NCBI GenBank assembly: GCA_038254545.1
Contig: JBBSGB010000001.1
Coordinates: 109,180-173,179 of the forward strand
Direction of reading: 5' to 3'
DNA length: 64,000 nt
DNA from: CAHJXF01 sp038254545
GTDB lineage: Bacteria > Pseudomonadota > Gammaproteobacteria > Burkholderiales > Burkholderiaceae_D
Shown here: positions 51,084 through 60,487 of the stretch, one piece after another
Layout: every line of letters begins with the position of its first letter
How positions within the stretch are numbered: position 1 is the stretch's first letter
The notes under the pieces: generated by a model
What the model saw: the letters and a program-made list of their open reading frames with translations, nothing else
Database searches by the model: none
What the model was told of the DNA's origin: nothing
Position numbers and translations under genes: made by a program

Positions 51084-52822
51084 CACAGATCCTCCGCACC
51101 GAGCAGCATCTCGGTGAGGCCCTTGCCGCTTTTCACCATCGGCCAGACGTTCTCGGTCTGGTCGGTGATGATGTCGAGAAACACCAGCCTGTCCTTCTTC
51201 GCAAAAGCTTCCTTCAACGCGGGCTCGACATCGGCGGGCTTGTCGATACGCACGCCGATATGCCCGTAGGCTTGCGCGAGCGCGACGAAATCCGGCAGCG
51301 CGTCCATGTAGCTCTCGCTGTAACGGCTGGAATAATCGATTTGCTGCCATTGCCGCACCATGCCCAGGTAGCGGTTGTTCAGGCTGATGATCTTGACCGG
51401 CAGGTGGTACTGCTTGCAGGTCGAGAGCTCCTGGATGCACATCTGGATGCTGCCCTCGCCCGTGACGCACGCGACATCGGCGCCGGGATTCGCTTTCAAA
51501 ACGCCCATTGCAGCCGGCAAGCCGAAGCCCATCGTGCCCAGGCCTCCCGAGTTGATCCAGCGGCGCGGCGCATCGAAGCGGTAATACTGCGCGGCCCACA
51601 TCTGGTGCTGACCGACGTCGGAGGTCACGAAGGCGTTGCCTCCGGTCACGTCCCACAGTTTCTCTATCACGAACTGCGGCTTGATCGCGTCGTCGGACTT
51701 CGCATACGCGAGGCAGTCCTTCTTCCTCCACTCGTTGACCTGCGACCACCACGCCGACATGCGCTTGACGTCGGCCTTCGCGTCGCGTTGCGCCTTGTCG
51801 TGCATGGCATCGAGTTGCGCGATCAATTCGATCAATACGTCCCGCACGTTGCCGACGATCGGCACATCGACCTTGACACGCTTGGAGATCGACGAAGGGT
51901 CGATGTCGATGTGAATGATCTTGCGCGGGTTCTGCGCGAAGTGCGCGGGGTTGCCGATCACGCGATCGTCGAAGCGCGCGCCGATCGCGATCAGCACGTC
52001 GCAGTGCTGCATGGCCATGTTGGCTTCGTAGGTGCCATGCATGCCGGGCATGCCGACGAACTTGGGGTCGCTCGCCTTGAAGCCGCCCAGGCCCATCAGA
52101 GTGGTCGTGCACGGCGCTCCGAGACGTTCGACCAGGCGGTTCAGCTCGCTCGAGGCATTCGCGAGGATCACGCCGCCGCCCGCATAGATCATTGGCCGCT
52201 CGGCGGCGAGCAGCAATTGCAGCGCCTTCTTGATCTGCCCGAGATGCCCTTTCTCGGCCGGCTTGTACGAACGCATCTCGACGGGCATCGACGCGTACTC
52301 CGCCTGCGCGAACTCGGCCTTGTGCATCGAGATGTCTTTGGGGATATCCACCAGCACCGGTCCGGGCCTGCCGGTCTTGGCTATGTAGAACGCCTTCTTG
52401 ATCGTCAGCGCGAGATCCTTCACGTCCTTGACGAGAAAGTTGTGCTTGACGCACGGGCGCGTGATGCCGACGGTGTCGCATTCCTGGAATGCGTCCTGCC
52501 CGATCGCGTGGCTGGGCACCTGGCCCGTGATCACGACCATCGGGATCGAGTCCATGTACGCGGTCGCAAGACCCGTCACCGCGTTGGTGACCCCGGGCCC
52601 GCTCGTGACGAGCGCGACGCCGATCTTGTTGCTCGACCGTGAATAGGCATCGGCCGCATGCAACGCAGCTTGCTCGTGCCTGACGAGGATGTGCTGGAAC
52701 TTGTCCTGCTTGAAAATCTCGTCGTAGATGTAGAGGACCGCACCCCCGGGATAGCCGAACACGTGTTCGACACCTTCCGCGGCGAGGCAGCGCACGACGA
52801 TCTCTGCGCCGGTGATTTCCAT
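51083..52822 (-). CDS. ilvI: Acetolactate synthase large subunit
   Basis: Thiamine-diphosphate enzyme making acetolactate and acetohydroxybutyrate. It is 579 residues. N-terminal GVEHVFGYPGGAVL, the catalytic Glu50 in VRHEQAALHAADAY, the FAD-linked central domain and the ThDP motif VTGEGSIQMCIQE ... LNNRYLGM are all present. The ATG at 52822 has AAAGGAAC upstream; the frame to 52870 is not used. First gene of the ilv operon. Confidence 0.97.
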   Translation of the reverse strand: MEITGAEIVVRCLAAEGVEHVFGYPGGAVLYIYDEIFKQDKFQHILVRHEQAALHAADAYSRSSNKIGVALVTSGPGVTNAVTGLATAYMDSIPMVVITGQVPSHAIGQDAFQECDTVGITRPCVKHNFLVKDVKDLALTIKKAFYIAKTGRPGPVLVDIPKDISMHKAEFAQAEYASMPVEMRSYKPAEKGHLGQIKKALQLLLAAERPMIYAGGGVILANASSELNRLVERLGAPCTTTLMGLGGFKASDPKFVGMPGMHGTYEANMAMQHCDVLIAIGARFDDRVIGNPAHFAQNPRKIIHIDIDPSSISKRVKVDVPIVGNVRDVLIELIAQLDAMHDKAQRDAKADVKRMSAWWSQVNEWRKKDCLAYAKSDDAIKPQFVIEKLWDVTGGNAFVTSDVGQHQMWAAQYYRFDAPRRWINSGGLGTMGFGLPAAMGVLKANPGADVACVTGEGSIQMCIQELSTCKQYHLPVKIISLNNRYLGMVRQWQQIDYSSRYSESYMDALPDFVALAQAYGHIGVRIDKPADVEPALKEAFAKKDRLVFLDIITDQTENVWPMVKSGKGLTEMLLGAEDL

Positions 52823-53213
52823 CTTGTTCCTTTCAAGGTCCACTGGAGATTGATTGGATGTCCTCCTCACACGCTTGTGGCGCGGACTCGAACTACGCGA
52901 ATTCGCAACGCTATTGGCGCAACGGCTTACGGCGCGCTATCTGACGGTCGCATCTTGCGCGACCGCCCTACGGCATGAATCAAACGCTACAGTCCGATAT
53001 GCCGGATGCTGCAGCGAGCCGCGGACGATAACGCACGCTCACAGAGACGGTCAAGCCGAGAGGCGACGGACAGCTCAGCGGGCGCAGTTTCGTTCCGCAG
53101 TTTCGTCCATTTGTTAGCATGGCCGCCTTTCAAGATCGCCGAGCGGCGAATGGCTCCATGCCGTTCGATGCGACGCGACGCCGATTCGCGACGCCAGCCC
53201 GCGTCGCCGCCTC
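52823..53213. promoter_or_regulatory. Divergent spacer between ilvI and the sigma-factor operon
   Basis: No supportable gene in 391 bases. A 7 bp stem CGGTCGC-N7-GCGACCG lies at 52945-52965 in the expected ilv leader, but there is no T-tract and no leucine/valine/isoleucine-rich leader peptide, so classical attenuation is not supported. A weak TAGCAT lies at 53115-53120 facing the sigma gene. Confidence 0.4.
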
Positions 53214-53780
53214 ATGGCCAGTTCAGCAGAACTCTCCCAATTCCTGGAATCCGTCGAGCGTCGCGCGTTCAAGCAGGCGGTGTTTGCTGTGCGCGAAGAC
53301 GCGTCCGCGTTCGACATCGTCCAGGACGCGATGATCAAGCTGGCCGAGAACTATGGCGACAAGCCGGCCAACGAATGGCCGATGCTGTTCCAGCGCATCC
53401 TGCAGAACGTCATCCACGATTGGTTCCGCAGGCAGAAGGTGCGCTCGACCTGGACCACCTTGTTCTCCGACCTGTCAACCGGAAAGGACAACGAGGAGTT
53501 TGACTTTCTGGAGAGTCTCGAAGCCGAGGACGGCTCCCGGTCTTCCGAGAGCGCCGCCGACCAGGTCGAGCGCAGTCAGGTGCTGGCCGCGATCGACGCC
53601 GAGGTCCAACGACTGCCGGCTCGTCAACGAGAGGCTTTCGTATTGCGTTACTGGGAAGAAATGGACGTCGCCGAAACGGCTGCGGCCATGGGTTGTTCGG
53701 AAGGAAGCGTCAAGACGCACTGTTCCCGGGCGACACATGCACTCGCTCAGGCCTTGAAGGCGAAAGGGATCAGACTATGA
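53214..53780 (+). CDS. ECF-type RNA polymerase sigma factor
   Basis: Sigma-70 family factor of 188 residues with region 2 (about 15-80, including IVQDAMIKLAENYG and RILQNVIHDWFRRQ) and region 4 (about 130-185, LPARQREAFVLRYWEEMDVAETAAAMGCSEGSVKTHCSRA). A Glu/Asp/Ser-rich linker separates them. The next gene (DUF3619) encodes a single-pass membrane protein overlapping by four bases, in the usual position of an anti-sigma factor. Target promoters are unknown. Confidence 0.92.
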   Translation: MASSAELSQFLESVERRAFKQAVFAVREDASAFDIVQDAMIKLAENYGDKPANEWPMLFQRILQNVIHDWFRRQKVRSTWTTLFSDLSTGKDNEEFDFLESLEAEDGSRSSESAADQVERSQVLAAIDAEVQRLPARQREAFVLRYWEEMDVAETAAAMGCSEGSVKTHCSRATHALAQALKAKGIRL

Positions 53781-54259
53781 AGCGCCTCGCTACTCACAAC
53801 GACGCGAACCAACGCGCAGGCCTGCAGCCACGCACCGAAGACGCCCAGCATCGCTTTGCAGCCCGCATCCGGCAGGCATTGAACGAATCGGCGGCGGCGC
53901 TCGCGCCCGCAACATTGGAAAGGCTCGCAACCGCACGCAAGGCCGCCCTGCGCGCGCAGAAGCAACCCCAACCGCGTCGCGCCTCTGCATGGCAACCCGA
54001 GCTCGCGTACGCTTATGCCGGTGGCAATGACGGTGGTGACCGCAGTGACAACAAGTCGGGCTTCGGCTTCGCGCGTGTTGGCTTGGCGTTCTCGGCACTG
54101 CTCGTGGTGGGCGCGTGCCTGGCCGGCCTCTATCAGTTCGAGCAACAACGTCGCATCGAAGAGCTGGCCGATATGGACGCGGCCATGCTGACCGATGACC
54201 TGCCGATCAGTGCCTACACCGACCACGGCTTCAACGCGTTCCTGAAGCAGAATCCATGA
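53777..54259 (+). CDS. DUF3619 single-pass membrane protein, possible anti-sigma factor
   Basis: A 160-residue protein with a soluble N-terminal half (RFAARIRQALNESAAAL), one transmembrane helix (about residues 100-120, VGLAFSALLVVGACLAGLY) and a short outer tail. Its ATG overlaps the sigma-factor stop and its stop overlaps the DUF3106 ATG, so all are translationally coupled. The topology and coupling suggest it binds the sigma factor; that is inference, as DUF3619 has no settled function. Confidence 0.85.
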   Translation: MKRLATHNDANQRAGLQPRTEDAQHRFAARIRQALNESAAALAPATLERLATARKAALRAQKQPQPRRASAWQPELAYAYAGGNDGGDRSDNKSGFGFARVGLAFSALLVVGACLAGLYQFEQQRRIEELADMDAAMLTDDLPISAYTDHGFNAFLKQNP

Positions 54260-54999
54260 GAGCAAGGCGCAAGCGGCGCTTGCGCCTTGCAGCTTCGATC
54301 GGACTCCTTGCGGTCGCATCGGCGCTTGCCTTGCCCCTTCGCGCCGCCGACACGGTAGCCAAGGCAACCACGGCGGTGACCACCAGCTCGGTACCCGCAT
54401 TCAAGCCGGCGCGCCCCTATTGGCTCGAACTCACGGTCGCGCAACGGCAGGCGTTGGCCCCGCTGTCCGACGACTGGGAACGACTCGATAGCCAGACCAA
54501 GAAAAAGTGGGTGGCGATCGCCAATCGCTATCCGAAGATGAAGCCCGACGAGCAGCAGCACACGCAAGAGCGCATGCGCGAGTGGGCGCTCCTGACGCCC
54601 GATCAACGCCGGGTCGCACGTGACAGCTTCGCCCGCGTGCGCGCGATGCCGCCCGAGCAGCGCGCCGAGATGCTGCGCAAGTATCGGGAACTACCCGACG
54701 CAAAAAAACACGAGCTCGCCAGCCAGAGCCAGGCGACAAAGATGCTACTCTTGCCCAAGCCGCAAGCGACGCCGCCTTCGCGCCGCGTGCAAATCAGCGA
54801 GGGGGCGAAAGTCAAGAATCCCGCCATCGCCGCGCAGAAGGCGGCTGCCCCTGCCCCCGCGCGAACACCTGCGCCCGCGCCGGTCGTTGCGAAGCCGGTC
54901 GAAGCGATCAAGCCGATGCCGACCAACCCGCCGCCACCGGTTGCGCCGCCTGCCGTTCTTCCTCCGGCGGCGCCGCCTGCGGACGCGCCGGCCAAATGA
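54256..54999 (+). CDS. DUF3106 exported protein
   Basis: A 247-residue protein with a signal peptide (ending PLRAADT) and the DUF3106 core: repeated short helices of the form LSDDWERLDSQTKKKWVAIA, RMREWALLTPDQRRVARDS and MPPEQRAEMLRKYRELPDAKK, resembling Spy/CpxP-type or zinc-resistance helical repeats. The last ~80 residues are Pro/Ala rich. Four-base overlaps couple it to DUF3619 and RDD genes. A periplasmic stress role is a guess from context. Confidence 0.88.
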   Translation: MRARRKRRLRLAASIGLLAVASALALPLRAADTVAKATTAVTTSSVPAFKPARPYWLELTVAQRQALAPLSDDWERLDSQTKKKWVAIANRYPKMKPDEQQHTQERMREWALLTPDQRRVARDSFARVRAMPPEQRAEMLRKYRELPDAKKHELASQSQATKMLLLPKPQATPPSRRVQISEGAKVKNPAIAAQKAAAPAPARTPAPAPVVAKPVEAIKPMPTNPPPPVAPPAVLPPAAPPADAPAK

Positions 55000-55517
55000 C
55001 CGCGGAAGAGTTCGCCGCTTCGCAAGCATCACCGCCAGCCAACGCAATCGCCACGCCCTCTCTCAGGCGTCGCTTCCTGTCGATGACGTATGAAGCGATG
55101 CTGCTCTTCGCGGTGGCCTTCATCGCCGACTATCTCTTCGACGCCCTCACGCAGAGCCGGCATGCCTTGATGCTGCGTCACGCGCGCCAGATGTGGTTGT
55201 TCGCGGTGCTCGGCATGTATTTCGTATGGTTCTGGACGCATGGCGGGCAAACTCTTGCGATGAAGACCTGGCGCATCCGTCTGGTCGGTCAGAACGGCTC
55301 GACGCTCATGCTCGGACGTGCGCTCGCGCGCTATTTGCTGTTGTGGATTTTCGTTCTGCCGACGCTCGCGGTTCTGGATGCGCTGGGTAGCGGTGGATGG
55401 ATGGCGGTCATGGCGCTCGGACTCGCGCTCGTCACGCCGCCCTTCTATGCGCTCTTCGATCGCGAGCGGCAGTTCATCCACGATCGCTTGCTCGGCACGC
55501 GCCTGGTTTCGGTCTGA
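54996..55517 (+). CDS. RDD family membrane protein
   Basis: A 173-residue inner-membrane protein. The RDD-type start (PSLRRRFLSMTYEAMLLFAVAFIADYLF) contains the basic/acidic signature, and three to four hydrophobic segments follow. It ends with DRLLGTRLV, as is common in the family. It overlaps the DUF3106 stop by four bases, completing the sigma-DUF3619-DUF3106-RDD unit. Function in this family is mostly unknown. Confidence 0.9.
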   Translation: MTAEEFAASQASPPANAIATPSLRRRFLSMTYEAMLLFAVAFIADYLFDALTQSRHALMLRHARQMWLFAVLGMYFVWFWTHGGQTLAMKTWRIRLVGQNGSTLMLGRALARYLLLWIFVLPTLAVLDALGSGGWMAVMALGLALVTPPFYALFDRERQFIHDRLLGTRLVSV

Positions 55518-55536
55518 CCCGTGTGAACGGGCCGTG

Positions 55537-56499
55537 ATGATCGCCACGATCCTGCGGGTATTCTGGATCGTCACAATCGTCGCGGCGATTGCTGCCGCTT
55601 GGTTATCGATACGCCTCTTTGGCGAAGACATCGGACCCTGGGCCGCGGGTCTTGCCGGCGCTACGCTCGTCTTCGCGATTCACCCGGTGCTGGTGGCGTT
55701 CAATTTCGTCATGTCCCGCATGGCCGGCGATCGGGTACCTGCGGGCCTTCGTCTTTCGCCATGGCAGGCGATCAAGGCCTGCGACGCCGAGATCGACGCG
55801 TCGATGCGCGGTTTCTGGTTTGCCACGCCCTTTCTGCTTCATCGACCCGCCCCAACGCCGGCGGCAGCAACGGTCAAGCGCTTCCCCATCCTTTTCATCC
55901 ACGGCTACTTCTGCAATCGCGCCATCTGGCTGTCGTTCATGCGCGACGCGGCCGCACGCGGATGCCTGTGCGAAGCGCTGACCCTGCCTCGACCGTTCGC
56001 ACCGATCGAATCGAATGCTTCCTCCGTCGATGCTGCGATCGACGATCTGCTGGCGCGCGCCCGACATGCCGGCGACGCTCCGGCCGATCGCATCGTGATC
56101 GTCGCGCACAGCATGGGAGGCCTGGTGGCCCGAGCCGCCCTGCAACGCATCGATGCCTCGCGCGTTGCGCACGTGATCACGCTCGGAACGCCGCATCACG
56201 GCGCGTTCACGGCGCGCTACTGGGATATATCGAACGTCGTGCAGATGCGACGCAATAGCCCTTGGCTGGTCGCGCTCGAGGCTGAGGAGCTCGAGCAAAC
56301 GCAGCCGAACCGCGGACTCCCACGTTCCGCATGGACGACGCTGTTCAGCTATCACGACAACATGGTCTTCCCGCAGGAAACCGCGCTGCTCGAAGGCGCG
56401 CACACGATCGCGATCGGCGGCGTGGGCCACGTCGCGCTCGTCTATGACAAGCGGGTGAGAAGGATGGTGTTCGATCGTCTCGACGCGATCGAAGCCTGA
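55537..56499 (+). CDS. Membrane-anchored alpha/beta hydrolase (lipase/PGAP1-like)
   Basis: A 320-residue protein with two N-terminal hydrophobic helices (about 5-22 and 38-58) followed by an alpha/beta hydrolase domain. FPILFIHGYFCNRAIW gives the oxyanion region, AHSMGG the nucleophile Ser, and GVGHVAL the catalytic His. Start is ATG 55537 (a GTG one codon earlier is possible), 19 bases after the RDD gene, so it may be the last gene of that operon. Substrate (lipid ester or other) is not determined. Confidence 0.88.
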   Translation: MIATILRVFWIVTIVAAIAAAWLSIRLFGEDIGPWAAGLAGATLVFAIHPVLVAFNFVMSRMAGDRVPAGLRLSPWQAIKACDAEIDASMRGFWFATPFLLHRPAPTPAAATVKRFPILFIHGYFCNRAIWLSFMRDAAARGCLCEALTLPRPFAPIESNASSVDAAIDDLLARARHAGDAPADRIVIVAHSMGGLVARAALQRIDASRVAHVITLGTPHHGAFTARYWDISNVVQMRRNSPWLVALEAEELEQTQPNRGLPRSAWTTLFSYHDNMVFPQETALLEGAHTIAIGGVGHVALVYDKRVRRMVFDRLDAIEA

Positions 56500-56514
56500 G
56501 TCGCGACGGCGCGG

Positions 56515-58239
56515 CTAGAGCGCGGCGGCCTCGTATCCGCGGGGGATCGACGCGAGCAACTTCTGCGTGTACGGGTCCTGCGGCGTGCGATAGATCGTGT
56601 CGGCGTCGGCGATCTCGACCACCTCGCCCTTGTTCATCACCATCACGTCGTCGGAGATGTACTTGACGACCGCGAGGTCGTGCGAAATGAACAGGTAGGC
56701 AAGCCCGAACTCGTCCTGCAGATCGAGAAGCAGATTCAGGACCTGTGCCTGCACCGACACGTCGAGCGCCGAGACCGACTCGTCGCAGATCAGCACCTCG
56801 GGCCGCATCGTCAGGCAGCGCGCGATCGCGATGCGCTGCCGTTGGCCGCCCGAGAACTCGTGCGGATATCTGTGCAACGCCGAGTCGGGCAATCCGACGC
56901 GCCTGAGCCAGAGCGCTGCTGCGCGCATGCGTGCGGCGTCATCGGCCTCGATCGCGTGGATGCGCATGGGCTCGAGCAGGATCTGCGCAGCCGTGAAGCG
57001 CGGGTTGAGCGACGCATACGGATTCTGGAACACGATCTGCAGACGCCGACGCATCGCCATCAATTCGGTACGCGAGAGCGTCAGGATGTCGCGTCCTTCG
57101 AACCACACTTCGCCGCCGCTCGCTTCATGCAGGCGCATCACCGACAGGCCAACGGTGGTCTTGCCCGACCCCGACTCGCCCACCAGTCCCAACGTGCGCC
57201 CGCGCCGCAGCTTGAACGAAACGCTCTTGACCGCAGCGACTTCGCTGCTGCCGAACACGCCGCTCTTGACGCGGAAATTCTTCGACAGGCGCTTGACTTC
57301 GAGCACCACGTCGCCGTCCGCGCGCGGCACGCGGTCCGGCAAGGCGTCGAGCACGTGAACCCCTGCGACGCGGCCCGAAAGGAAGTCTGCGACCACCGGC
57401 AGTCGCGAGGGCCGCTTTTCCAGCGGCGGGCGGCATGCGAGCAGCGCTTGCGTATAAGGCTCGCGGGCGTCTTCGAAGATCGCCGCGACGTTGCCGCGCT
57501 CGCGCACTTCGCCATGCTGCATGACCACCACCTCGTCGGCGAATTCGCCGACCACGCGCAGGTCGTGGGTGATGAACATCACGCTCATCGCATGCTCGCG
57601 CTTGAGACGCGCGATCAGGTCGAGGATCTGCTTCTGGATCGTCACATCGAGCGCGGTGGTCGGCTCGTCGGCAATCAACAGGCGCGGCTTGCACGCGATG
57701 GCGATGGCGATCATCGCGCGCTGTTGCTGGCCTCCCGACATCTCGTGCGGATAACGCGCCGACGCATTGCCGGCATCGGGAATGCCGACTTCGTCGAGCA
57801 ACTCGATCACGCGCTTCCTGAGCGTATCGCCGCGCAGGCCGGCGTGGATCGCCAGCGTCTCGGCGATCTGATTGCCGATCGTGAAGACCGGGTTCAAGGA
57901 CGTCATCGGATCCTGGAAGATCACCGAGATGTCGTTGCCACGCAGGCGCTTGATCGCGGCCATCGGCTCGTGCGTGAGGTCGCGACCGTCGAAGCGGATC
58001 GCGCCCGAAACGATTGCGTTGTCTGGCAACAGGCGCAACACGGCCATCGCGGTCACGCTCTTGCCACTGCCCGATTCGCCGACCACCGCGACGGTGCGAT
58101 TGACCGGGACCTCGAAGCTCACGCCCTTGACCGCGTGAAAGAGTCGGTCCTTGCCGACGCGAAAGTCGACGCGCAGATCGTCGATGACCAGAAGCGGCGC
58201 GCTGGCGCCGGCCAGGGTTGACGCAGGCGCGGACATCAT
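56515..58239 (-). CDS. Dual-domain ABC transporter ATPase, oligopeptide type
   Basis: ATP-hydrolysing component with two complete nucleotide-binding domains in one 574-residue chain, as in YejF and GsiA. Each has a Walker A (GESGSGKS near 63, GESGSGKT near 370), a signature (MSGGQQQRAM and FSGGQRQRIAI) and Walker B (LLIADEPTTALD and VLICDESVSALD). The oligopeptide-type C-terminal extension follows the first domain. The ATG at 58239 is four bases after the upstream permease stop. Last of four genes on this strand of the importer. Confidence 0.95.
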   Translation of the reverse strand: MMSAPASTLAGASAPLLVIDDLRVDFRVGKDRLFHAVKGVSFEVPVNRTVAVVGESGSGKSVTAMAVLRLLPDNAIVSGAIRFDGRDLTHEPMAAIKRLRGNDISVIFQDPMTSLNPVFTIGNQIAETLAIHAGLRGDTLRKRVIELLDEVGIPDAGNASARYPHEMSGGQQQRAMIAIAIACKPRLLIADEPTTALDVTIQKQILDLIARLKREHAMSVMFITHDLRVVGEFADEVVVMQHGEVRERGNVAAIFEDAREPYTQALLACRPPLEKRPSRLPVVADFLSGRVAGVHVLDALPDRVPRADGDVVLEVKRLSKNFRVKSGVFGSSEVAAVKSVSFKLRRGRTLGLVGESGSGKTTVGLSVMRLHEASGGEVWFEGRDILTLSRTELMAMRRRLQIVFQNPYASLNPRFTAAQILLEPMRIHAIEADDAARMRAAALWLRRVGLPDSALHRYPHEFSGGQRQRIAIARCLTMRPEVLICDESVSALDVSVQAQVLNLLLDLQDEFGLAYLFISHDLAVVKYISDDVMVMNKGEVVEIADADTIYRTPQDPYTQKLLASIPRGYEAAAL

Positions 58240-58243
58240 CCGG

Positions 58244-59389
58244 TCACCCGAGTTTGGGGTCGAGCGCATCGCGCAGGCTGTCGGTGAAAAGCGAGAACGC
58301 GGTCACCAGCACCGCCATGCCGGCGCCCGCCGCCGCGAGTTGCCACCACTTGCCGATCACGAGCTCGCTCTGCGCCTCGGCCAGCATCGTGCCCCACGAC
58401 ACCATGTCGATCGGCACGCCCAGGCCGAGGAACGACAGGATCACTTCGGCCTTGATGAAAGACACCACGTGCAGCGACAACTGCACCAGGATCACGTGGC
58501 TCGCATTGGGCAGGATGTGCACGAACATGCGCGACGCATTCGACGCGCCGATCGCGTCGGCGGCACGCACGTATTCGCGTGCGCGATGCTTGATGTATTC
58601 GGCGCGCACGAGGCGATAGATGCCGGTCCATCCCGTCAGGCCGAGTACCGCGATGATGGTCAGCACACCCGCGTGCGAGAGCACCGCATTGGCGCGGAAC
58701 ACTGCCGCGAATGCGAGGATCAGGAGGATGTACGGGATCGACGTGAAGATGCTGTAGAACCATTCGAGCGCATCGTCGATCCAGCCGCGGAAGTAACCCG
58801 CGGTGGCGCCGAGCAGCGTGCCAATCAGAGTCGCCACCACCGCGGCGACGAGGCCCACGAAGATCGACACCTGCGCACCCTTGATCGCCTTCTTCAGGAC
58901 GTCGCGTCCCCATTTGTCGGCACCGAACGGCAGCGTTTCGGTGCGATGCGTCGAGGCGACCTGGATGCGGGCCGCACGCTCGGCCCACTCCTTGTACCGC
59001 GGCGCGAGCGGGTCGACGTCCGAAATATCGACCGGCGGCGCCTTGGTCTTGGCGGCCGGGTTGAGCGCGGCCACGCCGGCTTCGAGGTTCTCCACGTTGC
59101 CGAGGAAGGTGGGACTCGCATACGAGACGCCGCGCTCGACCTGCCAGTCCGATGCGATCAATCCGGTGAAGGATGCGAGCACCAGCAACAGATAGATGCC
59201 CACGACCACCATGGCCACCATGCCGACGCGATCGCGCATGAGGCGCTTGCCGGCCGCGCGCCACACGCTGGTCGATGGGCCATCGCGACGATCTCCCGCA
59301 TCGTCAAACGCATCGTGCGGCGGCAGCGCGATCGCTGTCTCCGCAAGGGGAATGTCGGGGACGCCGGCCGTTTCGTTGATGAGCGTCAT
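58244..59389 (-). CDS. ABC transporter permease, DppC/YejE type
   Basis: Inner-membrane permease of 381 residues. An N-terminal cytoplasmic stretch and first helix (about 52-78) are followed by a ~100-residue periplasmic insertion, then five helices with the EAA loop (AREYVRAADAIGASNASRMFVHILPN). The long loop between helices 1 and 2 is typical of YejE. Its ATG overlaps the DppB-type permease stop (ATGA). Confidence 0.93.
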   Translation of the reverse strand: MTLINETAGVPDIPLAETAIALPPHDAFDDAGDRRDGPSTSVWRAAGKRLMRDRVGMVAMVVVGIYLLLVLASFTGLIASDWQVERGVSYASPTFLGNVENLEAGVAALNPAAKTKAPPVDISDVDPLAPRYKEWAERAARIQVASTHRTETLPFGADKWGRDVLKKAIKGAQVSIFVGLVAAVVATLIGTLLGATAGYFRGWIDDALEWFYSIFTSIPYILLILAFAAVFRANAVLSHAGVLTIIAVLGLTGWTGIYRLVRAEYIKHRAREYVRAADAIGASNASRMFVHILPNASHVILVQLSLHVVSFIKAEVILSFLGLGVPIDMVSWGTMLAEAQSELVIGKWWQLAAAGAGMAVLVTAFSLFTDSLRDALDPKLG

Positions 59390-60324
59390 TTGAACGACAC
59401 GCGCGGATCGACGACTTTATAGAGCACGTCGGCCAGCAGGTTGATCAGCATCGTCAGCATCGCGAGATAGACGGTCGCGGACTTGATGACCGGGAAGTCG
59501 CTGCGATTGACCGCGACGATGATCTCGCGACCCAGGCCCGGGATCGAGAAGAACACTTCGAGCAGAAACGAACCGACGAACAACGTGGGCACCTGGATCG
59601 CGATGTTGGTCAGGATCGGAATCATCGCGTTGCGCAGCACGTGTTTCAACATCACGACGCGTTCGGACACGCCCTTGGCACGCGCGGTGCGCACGTAGTC
59701 GTGGCCGATCTCTTCTAGCAGGAACGAGCGATACAGTCGCAGTTGCGGCGCGACGCTCACGAACACCGCGAGCATCACCGGCAAGGGCGCGTATTGCACG
59801 AGATTCGTCCAGGTGCTGTTGCTCCATCCCTGCACCGGAAACCAGCCGAGCCGAAAGCCGAACAGCCACTGGAACACGATGATGTAGACGAGAAAGCTGA
59901 TCGACACCGCGACCGTGCACACGATCATGATGACGCGATCGGTGAGCGAGCCGCGCACCGCCGCGACCGCCAGCGCGAAGACCACCCCGAGAAAGGTTTC
60001 GAGAATCAGCACCGGCACCATGATCGTTAGCGTCGCTGGCAGGCGCGTCGCGAAGATGTGCGCGACCGATTCGTTGGTCGCCCAACTGTTGCCGAAGTTG
60101 AAGGTGGCGACCTGCGTGACGAAGATCCAGAGCTGATGCCAAACCGGCAGGTCGAGCCCGAGCTCGCGGCGGATCGAGGCGATCTGCTCGGGGCTCGAGA
60201 TCAGCCCTGCGAGTTGCTGGGCCGGATCGCCGCCAACCGCATTGAAGAGAAAAAACACCAACAGGATCACGCCGAGGAGAGTCGGGATGATCTGCCAGAT
60301 ACGACGAATCAGATAGGCGAGCAC
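59386..60324 (-). CDS. ABC transporter permease, DppB/YejB type
   Basis: Inner-membrane permease of about 312 residues, six helices. The N-terminal helix AYLIRRIWQIIPTLLGVILLVFF has the family pattern, and the EAA loop reads HDYVRTARAKGVSERVVMLKHVLRNA. I use GTG at 60324, which gives the canonical start; a TTG at 60363 would add 13 residues. It is divergent from the binding-protein gene, leaving a short shared control region (60325-60487). Confidence 0.92.
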   Translation of the reverse strand: MLAYLIRRIWQIIPTLLGVILLVFFLFNAVGGDPAQQLAGLISSPEQIASIRRELGLDLPVWHQLWIFVTQVATFNFGNSWATNESVAHIFATRLPATLTIMVPVLILETFLGVVFALAVAAVRGSLTDRVIMIVCTVAVSISFLVYIIVFQWLFGFRLGWFPVQGWSNSTWTNLVQYAPLPVMLAVFVSVAPQLRLYRSFLLEEIGHDYVRTARAKGVSERVVMLKHVLRNAMIPILTNIAIQVPTLFVGSFLLEVFFSIPGLGREIIVAVNRSDFPVIKSATVYLAMLTMLINLLADVLYKVVDPRVSFK

Positions 60325-60487
60325 GAAGCCGTTCGGAACGATGGAATGGCGTGAAAGCGCCAAAGCCGCTCAAGCGGCCGCGCCGATTATGCCCGCGATC
60401 GACGTGCTTGCAGCCGCTGGATTTCCCCTACCTTGCCGAAGCGTGCGGTCGCTACAATCGAAGCCTTCGCTCACCGAGCACTCGACC

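Noticed and set aside
50592..52481. 629-codon frame covering ilvI and ilvH
   Set aside because: Only its last 163 codons are real (ilvH); the rest is an out-of-frame reading of ilvI.
52945..52965. ilv attenuator
   Set aside because: A hairpin is present but there is no T-tract and no branched-chain-rich leader peptide.
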